This document shows, one piece after another, positions 26,481 through 32,234 of a DNA stretch of 32,234 nt. Within the stretch, counting starts at the first letter, position 1. Every line of letters starts with the position of its first letter. This DNA is from Verrucomicrobiota bacterium (GTDB lineage Bacteria > Verrucomicrobiota > Verrucomicrobiia > Opitutales > UBA2995), in NCBI GenBank assembly GCA_027622555.1, contig JAQBYJ010000066.1:1-32234 (forward strand), written 5' to 3'. The translations under genes were made by a program, and so were the position numbers. Under the pieces are notes generated by a model, which saw nothing but the letters and a program-made list of their open reading frames with translations, ran no database searches and was not told where the DNA came from.

Positions 26481-29400
26481 AGGTGGACTCCTTCCTCTTC
26501 TGCGGCGCAGCTGTATTGATGGGTGCCGTCATGGTATATCCAATTATGCGTTTCTTCGGGTTTGGGATCATCAGGGGGATCCTTATCTGGAGGTCCGTTT
26601 TTGGAACCCATATTTAGCTCCTTAAGTCGTTTGCCTAATGCTTTCTGAACCAATCTATTGCGTTCCCGACTATCTGCCTCGAATTGATTTTGGGCAGTTT
26701 CTTTGTCGAAATATTTTATGCCTTCTATCCAGGTTTGTTCCGCATGTGCAAAAGTTGATAGAGGATGATCGCTCCAAATAACAAAGTCCCCGTCTTTCCC
26801 TTTTTCAAGGGAACCGACTCGATCATCTATACGAAGTTGAATGGCAGGATTGAGAGTGACGAATTTGAATGCTTCTTCCTCTGAGATTCCTCCGTATTTA
26901 ACAGCCTTTGCTGCTTCTGTATTCAGGCGAGTTGCCAGCTCCGCAGCGTAGACATCGTCCGAATTAAACGAGGTCACTACACCCTGGTCATGAAGAATTT
27001 TTCCGTTGTAGGGAATAGCGTCTATGACCTCGAATTTGTAGCCCCACCAATCGGAGAAAGTGGATGCCCCTGCGTTAATATCAGCGAGCGCATCGGCGAC
27101 TTTATATCCTTCGAGTATATGTTGAAATGTGCCTACTTCCAGATTCAGTTTCTTGGCCAGGCGGGCAAACATAAGTATTTCATCCTGTCTGTAGGAATGG
27201 ATGTGAATAATACGTTCTCGGCGAAGTATCTCCAGCGTGGCTGCCATTCGTAAATCGACTCTGGTTGGAGTGATTGATTTTCCGGAACTGAAATCATTCC
27301 GCTTCCGTTCATAGTCTTCTGCCGCCCTGAAATAACTCACGAAGAATTGTTCAACACCTAAGCGGCTGTTAGGATAGCGACTGGAGTTTTCGTCTCGGCT
27401 GCGTTTTACATTCTCGCCTAAGGCAAATTTCACGCTGGGCCGGGCACCTTCGAATTTGATACCCTCCGCGTCTTGTCCCCAGCGCATCTTGATTACCTGG
27501 CTTTGACCACCCATGGGATTGGCTGAGCCGTGTAAAATATTTGCGGTTGTAAGCCCTCCCCCTAGCTGACGAAAAATATTAATATCGGCTGGGTTAAGAA
27601 CGTCCCCGATCCGAACCTCCACGGAGATTGCCGAGCCGCCTTCGTTAAGGCCGCCCGTGCCACCAACATGGGAATGGCAATCTATCAGGCCAGGTGTCAC
27701 ATGCTTCCCTTCCGCATCGATGACTTCAGCGCCTCGGGGAATTTTTAGATTCGTGCCAATTTCTGCAATTTTTCCGTCAATAATCAATAGGTCCGTATTC
27801 TCCAGGACTCCATCCGGGCCACTGGTCCAGACGGTCGCATTTTGAATAAGAACTGTCTCCGGCCTATTGAGAGATTCGACTCCATAAATCCCTGCAGGGT
27901 AGCGATTGAAAACCAGTTCCGGAATTTCAGGCGCCTTCTCCTTGTCTTCCTTCTTCTCGTCTTCGAGAGATTTCGTGCGGGTTGCAGTCCAGGTTACGAA
28001 TTCCCCATCTGGTAATTGGCCACTACCTGATAACGTATTTCCCCTGATATAAGCCTGTAGGCGGACCCAACCTTCGCCGTCTTGTTCTCCCAATAGTTCC
28101 TGGGAAGCAAGTAGAATGAATTCATTTCCCTGAATGGTAAATGGAATGGATGTTTTTCCTGCTTTGAGCGTAAATTTATTGCCGCTGCCTTTTATCTCCC
28201 CGGTATCGAACCCACTTACGCCAGTCCAATCAAAGGTCCATATACCTTCCAGGTCCTTTTCACCCGCGGGCTTTCTTTCTATGTAATTACCTTGGATCCA
28301 TAATTCAGATACAACCGTCTTTTCATCCTGGAATAAATCTCCAGTGGTTACAGTTAGGTTGGCGATCTTACCTACTTCAATTGTGCCCAACTGATCATCT
28401 ACATCATAGAGCTTCGCCGGATTAGTTGTGATAGCGGCCAAGGCCGTGTCAGGATTGAGACCTCGCTTTACCGTCTCTCGAATTGCATTCCACAGATTGT
28501 TGTTAGGCCCTGAGTTAAAATGGGAGGTAAAACAAAAAGGGACCCCCGCTTCTTTAAGGAAGGCTGCATTTGAAGCTGCCATTTCCCAATGTTGTAACTG
28601 TTCAAGCGAAACACCCATTGATTTGTCCGCTCTTTCCACATGAGGAGTTTGAGGAAATGACAAGGGGAGTATGATTGTTTTTCCCAAGCCTTTAAGGATC
28701 TCAGTGCGCCGGTACTCATATCCATTTCCGAGCATTGCGTATTCGAGATCAAATTCCTCTGCGACTGCTTGAATGCGTTGATATGCCAACTCGTCTTGCG
28801 TCTCAAAGAGTGCCCATTGTTTCTGACTGATCAATGGTTGAAGTGCAGCCAAAGCGGCGTTCGCATCGGGTTGCTCCAGCTTGTTTGGATTATTGTGATG
28901 AGCTTTTGTAATTTCGCCGTACCAATTGGCATCGTGCAAGGTTTGTCGGACAAGAGCAACGCTCCCCATAAGTGAGGCGGGGTAAGTGTCACCATCATTG
29001 GGACGCTCCGTCCGCGAGTCCTGCCAGAGATCAAAGGCGATGTGGTGGGCCGTATTCGTGCTGACAGTAGACTCTTGAATTGATTTCTTATCGGTATGGA
29101 TCAAGAGCCCTTGTCCACGGTATATCCCACGAGCTGGGTAGGTGGCGACGGTCGAGAAACCGGCGTCGTTAAAACCGTCTGCTTCCTTTTTATTTGCATT
29201 GAAATAATCGACGGCATCCCTCTCCGGCGTGATGAGTGGATTCCACGATATGGCTCCTGTTCCATCGGGTGTGGATGGTCTTTTAGGTGCCGGACCCTCA
29301 GTATCCTCACCTCCGGAGCGAAACTTTTTGAGGCCTGGAGGCATCCCGTAGTTTGAGTAGGCATCTATAAATCCGGCGTAGACAGTTTTTCCAGTTATGT

Positions 29401-29647
29401 CCCAGACACGGGCATCCGAAGGAACTTTTATGTCAGTGCCCACCGATTCGATCAAGCCATCGCGAACCACAATGGTCGCGGATTCTATTATTTTTCCAGG
29501 AGCGGTTACCGCCGTGCCATTGATGAGTGCGTGTACTCGTGGGGTATTTGTGTGAAGCCCCTTCACGGGCGTCGTTTCAGTTTCTCCTACGAGTAGAGCT
29601 GGAATAAGGGAGATTAGTATGAGGAAACTTAATAGAAATCGATGCAT
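26477..29647 (-). CDS. Tandem two-domain amidohydrolase, secreted
   Basis: A 1056-residue protein with a signal peptide ([21 protein letters not shown]) and two amidohydrolase modules joined by a beta-rich linker. Module 1 (about 35-460) lacks the DxHxH motif: the position reads D95-A-Y-S-N99. Module 2 (about 600-1010) keeps GLIDCHSH with His658 and His660, plus later [10 protein letters not shown] and FNSDD, so it is likely the catalytic half. In between, about residues 470-570 ([25 protein letters not shown]) resemble a lipocalin-like or beta-sandwich insertion. A hydrolase for cyclic amides, dipeptides or similar is likely; the substrate is unknown. It precedes and overlaps the 443-residue paralogue. 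Confidence 0.85.
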   Translation of the reverse strand: MHRFLLSFLILISLIPALLVGETETTPVKGLHTNTPRVHALINGTAVTAPGKIIESATIVVRDGLIESVGTDIKVPSDARVWDITGKTVYAGFIDAYSNYGMPPGLKKFRSGGEDTEGPAPKRPSTPDGTGAISWNPLITPERDAVDYFNANKKEADGFNDAGFSTVATYPARGIYRGQGLLIHTDKKSIQESTVSTNTAHHIAFDLWQDSRTERPNDGDTYPASLMGSVALVRQTLHDANWYGEITKAHHNNPNKLEQPDANAALAALQPLISQKQWALFETQDELAYQRIQAVAEEFDLEYAMLGNGYEYRRTEILKGLGKTIILPLSFPQTPHVERADKSMGVSLEQLQHWEMAASNAAFLKEAGVPFCFTSHFNSGPNNNLWNAIRETVKRGLNPDTALAAITTNPAKLYDVDDQLGTIEVGKIANLTVTTGDLFQDEKTVVSELWIQGNYIERKPAGEKDLEGIWTFDWTGVSGFDTGEIKGSGNKFTLKAGKTSIPFTIQGNEFILLASQELLGEQDGEGWVRLQAYIRGNTLSGSGQLPDGEFVTWTATRTKSLEDEKKEDKEKAPEIPELVFNRYPAGIYGVESLNRPETVLIQNATVWTSGPDGVLENTDLLIIDGKIAEIGTNLKIPRGAEVIDAEGKHVTPGLIDCHSHVGGTGGLNEGGSAISVEVRIGDVLNPADINIFRQLGGGLTTANILHGSANPMGGQSQVIKMRWGQDAEGIKFEGARPSVKFALGENVKRSRDENSSRYPNSRLGVEQFFVSYFRAAEDYERKRNDFSSGKSITPTRVDLRMAATLEILRRERIIHIHSYRQDEILMFARLAKKLNLEVGTFQHILEGYKVADALADINAGASTFSDWWGYKFEVIDAIPYNGKILHDQGVVTSFNSDDVYAAELATRLNTEAAKAVKYGGISEEEAFKFVTLNPAIQLRIDDRVGSLEKGKDGDFVIWSDHPLSTFAHAEQTWIEGIKYFDKETAQNQFEADSRERNRLVQKALGKRLKELNMGSKNGPPDKDPPDDPKPEETHNWIYHDGTHQYSCAAEEEGVHL

Positions 29648-29861
29648 GAGATGGAATTGGAAAAGAGTTTGGAGAATTTCAGGGGCTACCCAGGTGAAAT
29701 AAGAGAAGCCATAATTAGTCTGAGTTATTCTCCGGGCAATTTAAAAGAAGAAATAGGAAATGGAGTTAAAATCCCTTCACATTTGTTCTGTCAAATTCCA
29801 GACCAGTTCCTTAGTTACTTTGTTGACCAAATGGAATGTAACCATTTCTTTTGCGCCCTTC

Positions 29862-31118
29862 ATGTGTTTAAGACGAATCAACCGATCACTCCTTGTGCTA
29901 CTATTATTTTGGGCCCTGCCCGGAATAGAAGCCACGGTGCCAACCGATCCCGGTCTTTATGCCACCTTTACAATCACCCATGGGGGCGATCCTTTTGGTG
30001 AGTTTACTTGCAAGCTGGAATACCAAAAAGCCCCAATGACTGTTGCCAATTTTGTGAGTCTGGCGAAAGGGACCCTGGGATGGGTCGATCCTGTCGGAAG
30101 AACGGTTAAAAAAGGAGTTCCTTTTTATGACGGCATTGCGTTTCACCGTATTGATCGGACTTTTGTGATTCAGGGTGGTTCTCCCAATGGTGAGGGAATC
30201 GGCGGTCCCGGCTACACGTTCCCGGACGAGTTTCACCCTGACCTGTTTCACGGTGCTCGCGGAGTGTTATCCATGGTCAATTCCGGACCTAATTCTAACG
30301 GAAGCCAATTTTTCATCACTATCGAAGACTCGCCCTTTTTAGATGGGAAGCATGCGGTTTTTGGCGCGGTGTTACCGGAAGACATCGACGTGATAACCTC
30401 CATAGTCACCGATGTGCCTCTTGATTTCCCCGAGAGCACCTATGCTAAACCCATAAAAGATTTGGTTACCGAGAAAGTGGTAATCACCGCCATAGGGGCG
30501 GAGGCACAGGCATTCTCTGAAGCCAACTACGGATTGCCCATTCTGGATCATATTCAAACGACCATGGCAAGAGAGGGAGAAAGCTTTTCCTTACAGTTTC
30601 CCCAGGAAAGATTTCATGAGTACGAAAGCTCTCGTTCGGAGGATTTGGAGGAATGGATCTCTATTTCCTCCATAATGAACATGGAGCTTCCAACAGAAAA
30701 TGCGTTTATAGATTTAAGCTCGTTAATTTCAGGTAAGGACAAACAGTTTTTTAATGCCTATCAAATCAACCATGGCTATGTTCCCGACGGTGTTGTTGGA
30801 AAGCAAATCACTTTGAATTTCCGATCTTCAGGAGAGCTGATGAAGCTGAACATTACAGCTGAGCGCACACCTGAGAATAATGGCAGTTCGTTGGGGACTT
30901 TCACTTTGAATGGCTCTATGTCGGCCAGTATTGAAGATTATATCTGGATTCAGGAGAATGATTTCGGGAGCATTCTACTAGTTTTGGAAGGGTTTGTTCA
31001 GCTGAACGTCGACCTGAAATTTCACAACGAAACGTCAGGAAGCTGGACCGGTTACTGGTTTGATACTTCCATTGATGCTCCGGTTGATTTCTTCGGAGAT
31101 TTCTCTATTTCGGATTAG
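29862..31118 (+). CDS. Secreted cyclophilin-type peptidyl-prolyl cis-trans isomerase with C-terminal extension
   Basis: 418 residues from the ATG at 29862, which begins a good signal peptide (MCLRRINRSLLVLLLFWALPGIEA); a start 102 bp earlier would bury it. The cyclophilin domain covers about residues 30-205: FYDGIAFHRIDRTFVIQGGSP (Arg96, Gln104), GPGYTFPDEF, and NSGPNSNGSQFFI (Gln129, Phe130), with active-site residues intact. It catalyses proline isomerisation during periplasmic or outer-membrane protein folding. The remaining ~210 residues (from about FHEYESSRSEDLEEWISISS) are beta-rich with no recognised domain; the SxDLEEW pattern occurs in C-terminal regions of other secreted proteins of this phylum. 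It is divergent from the amidohydrolase operon. Confidence 0.85.
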   Translation: MCLRRINRSLLVLLLFWALPGIEATVPTDPGLYATFTITHGGDPFGEFTCKLEYQKAPMTVANFVSLAKGTLGWVDPVGRTVKKGVPFYDGIAFHRIDRTFVIQGGSPNGEGIGGPGYTFPDEFHPDLFHGARGVLSMVNSGPNSNGSQFFITIEDSPFLDGKHAVFGAVLPEDIDVITSIVTDVPLDFPESTYAKPIKDLVTEKVVITAIGAEAQAFSEANYGLPILDHIQTTMAREGESFSLQFPQERFHEYESSRSEDLEEWISISSIMNMELPTENAFIDLSSLISGKDKQFFNAYQINHGYVPDGVVGKQITLNFRSSGELMKLNITAERTPENNGSSLGTFTLNGSMSASIEDYIWIQENDFGSILLVLEGFVQLNVDLKFHNETSGSWTGYWFDTSIDAPVDFFGDFSISD

Positions 31119-31147
31119 CGGTCGTATATTTCAGAAGAGCTCAGCAA

Positions 31148-31631
31148 TCAATCTTCTGCAGTCAGGAAATCGCCGGGCTTTATCGCCCTGGGAGTAATCC
31201 GCACTTTTCGAATGGCACCTTTAAACCAGAAAACGTTGTTGATGCGTACTCCCAGAGAAGTGCGACCAGGACCTTGAGGTTTGAAATCAACTTCTTTACC
31301 AAGCTCCATTCGACCGTTCACATAATGTTTAAATATCTTACCATCCATCACGATCGCGGCATGATACCACGGTCCGATCTCATGAGTGTCACCTACCGCA
31401 TACATCGTGTTGTTCTGTTCACCGGTTTGCATGAATGCGTCCATAAACCATTGGTTTCCCTCAACTAATCTGGTTTCGAACATTACTCGTTCTTCCGTAT
31501 CACCAACTTTCATGTGGAAAAATCGTTGCTCTGCTGGGCCACCTGCATCCGGACGAAAAATTACTTCAACGGTGAACTCGGTCATCCCGGTCAACGGATG
31601 GATGGGCGGAAAAATCATTATCACAGAACTA
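31148..31631 (-). pseudogene. LamG/concanavalin-A-like domain protein, 5' part missing at the repeat array
   Basis: The C-terminal ~156 residues of a LamG-fold protein. HPLTGMTEFTVEVIFRPDAGG, then NQWFMDAF, WYHAAIVMDGKIFKHYVNG and GRTSLGVRINNVFWFKGAIRKVRITPRAIKPGDFL are the usual strands of secreted LamG_3-type proteins. Homologues carry a signal peptide and roughly 40-60 further residues before the HPLTG segment; here the frame runs into repeat 1 of the array at 31632. An ATG at 31618 lies in frame but has no ribosome binding site and starts mid-domain. The frame stays open through the first two repeat units, giving a peptide with APTPSFRRQALVT twice, which is clearly not native. The gene therefore looks split or truncated. 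Confidence 0.75.
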
Positions 31632-32234
31632 GTCACCAGTGCCTGTCGGCGGAATGAGGGAGTTGGGGCTCCTTGGCCGTGGTGGTGACGAATTAGCTTA
31701 TGAGTCACCAGTGCCTGTCGGCGGAATGAGGGAGTTGGGGCAGCATATGAGATTGAAGTCATGGACTTGAAAACGTCACCAGTGCCTGTCGGCGGAATGA
31801 GGGAGTTGGGGTACGTTTAGCCAACATTGGATGGGACGCAGGAGGTCACCAGTGCCTGTCGGCGGAATGAGGGAGTTGGGGTAAACACTAACCGTACAGA
31901 AGTAGAACTGAAGTCACCAGTGCCTGTCGGCGGAATGAGGGAGTTGGGGATAAAAGAACACCACATAACCACCCTACAAATGCGTCACCAGTGCCTGTCG
32001 GCGGAATGAGGGAGTTGGGGTTGCCAAGGAGCTCAAGTTGCCATACAATGGCAGTCACCAGTGCCTGTCGGCGGAATGAGGGAGTTGGGGTTAACTCCGG
32101 AAATGATGGATGTGATCGAATCCCATTCCGTCACCAGTGCCTGTCGGCGGAATGAGGGAGTTGGGGCGTTTAGCTGATGTATACCAGCTTTTTCCCGAGT
32201 CACCAGTGCCTGTCGGCGGAATGAGGGAGTTGGG
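31632..32234. CRISPR. Direct-repeat/spacer array (CRISPR-like), 9 repeats and 8 spacers, truncated by window end
   Basis: A 37-bp repeat starting GTCACCAGTGCC and ending GAGTTGGGG occurs at 31632, 31704, 31775, 31845, 31913, 31984, 32054, 32130 and 32199 (the last cut one base short by the window end). All copies are identical. The eight spacers are 35, 34, 33, 31, 34, 33, 39 and 32 bp and share no general similarity. The repeat is much more GC-rich than the surrounding DNA. Its only internal dyad is a weak TGCC-TGTC-GGCG hairpin, and neither end has the GAAAC/GAAAG end common in CRISPR repeats. No cas gene, leader or tracrRNA is visible within the window; they may lie to the right. The orientation is unresolved. 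Confidence 0.8.

Noticed and set aside
31827-32009. Open frame across the repeat array
   Set aside because: Its protein is just the repeat translated in changing frames (VTSACRRNEGVG, PVPVGGMRELG); it is a by-product of the array.
31632-32234. Integron attC cassette array or TIGR-type array
   Set aside because: The units are identical 37-bp repeats with 31-39-bp spacers and no gene cassettes or attC-like long imperfect palindromes. TIGR arrays have a different repeat and spacer plan. CRISPR-like is the closest match.

Overview
The window looks like a chromosomal segment of a heterotrophic, probably marine, Gram-negative bacterium, most likely Verrucomicrobiota of the Opitutales/Puniceicoccaceae type. 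This is inferred from the gene set (TonB-dependent receptor next to a lipoprotein sulfatase, LamG-type lectin-fold protein, PEGA-repeat protein, SMP-30 lactonase, NhaC antiporter) and from protein style; no rRNA or other marker gene is present, so the placement is tentative. No tRNA or rRNA genes were seen.

Layout. 1-2822: 3' end of a TonB-dependent receptor, a strong terminator, and a lipoprotein S1 sulfatase. 2949-4756: a GC-rich insertion sequence carrying a DUF4338-ISAs1 transposase whose frame is broken, or recoded, at a T TTT TTA slippery heptamer. 5080-9686: a ketoglutarate-semialdehyde-type aldehyde dehydrogenase (+), an aldo-keto reductase (-) and a class I fumarase (-). 9811-11505: a PhoD-like phosphatase and, just upstream of it, a cytosine deaminase remnant that has lost its catalytic core. 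11551-18811: a compact five-gene operon (TetR regulator, outer-membrane factor, membrane-fusion protein, RND pump, short-chain dehydrogenase), mostly joined by ATGA overlaps, with palindromic operator-like sites in front. 18887-22992: a large mosaic membrane protein (actin-like fold, TM, three PEGA repeats, TonB C-terminal domain) and an SMP-30-like lactonase, both on the minus strand. 23135-25087: NhaC antiporter and a universal stress protein. 25149-29647: two amidohydrolase-type periplasmic genes overlapping by 4 bp. 29862-31118: a secreted cyclophilin-type peptidyl-prolyl isomerase with an unassigned C-terminal half.

The most unusual part is the right edge. From 31632 to the end of the window there are nine copies (the last cut by the window) of a perfectly conserved 37-bp direct repeat separated by eight unrelated 31-39-bp spacers. 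This has CRISPR architecture, but the repeat is atypical (G-rich 3' end, very weak internal hairpin) and no cas gene is visible. The left end of the array lies directly inside the coding frame of a LamG-domain gene whose N-terminal half is missing, so the array seems to have been inserted into, or recombined with, that gene. Whether it is an orphan or unusual CRISPR locus or a different kind of repeat/variable-spacer system cannot be decided from this window alone.
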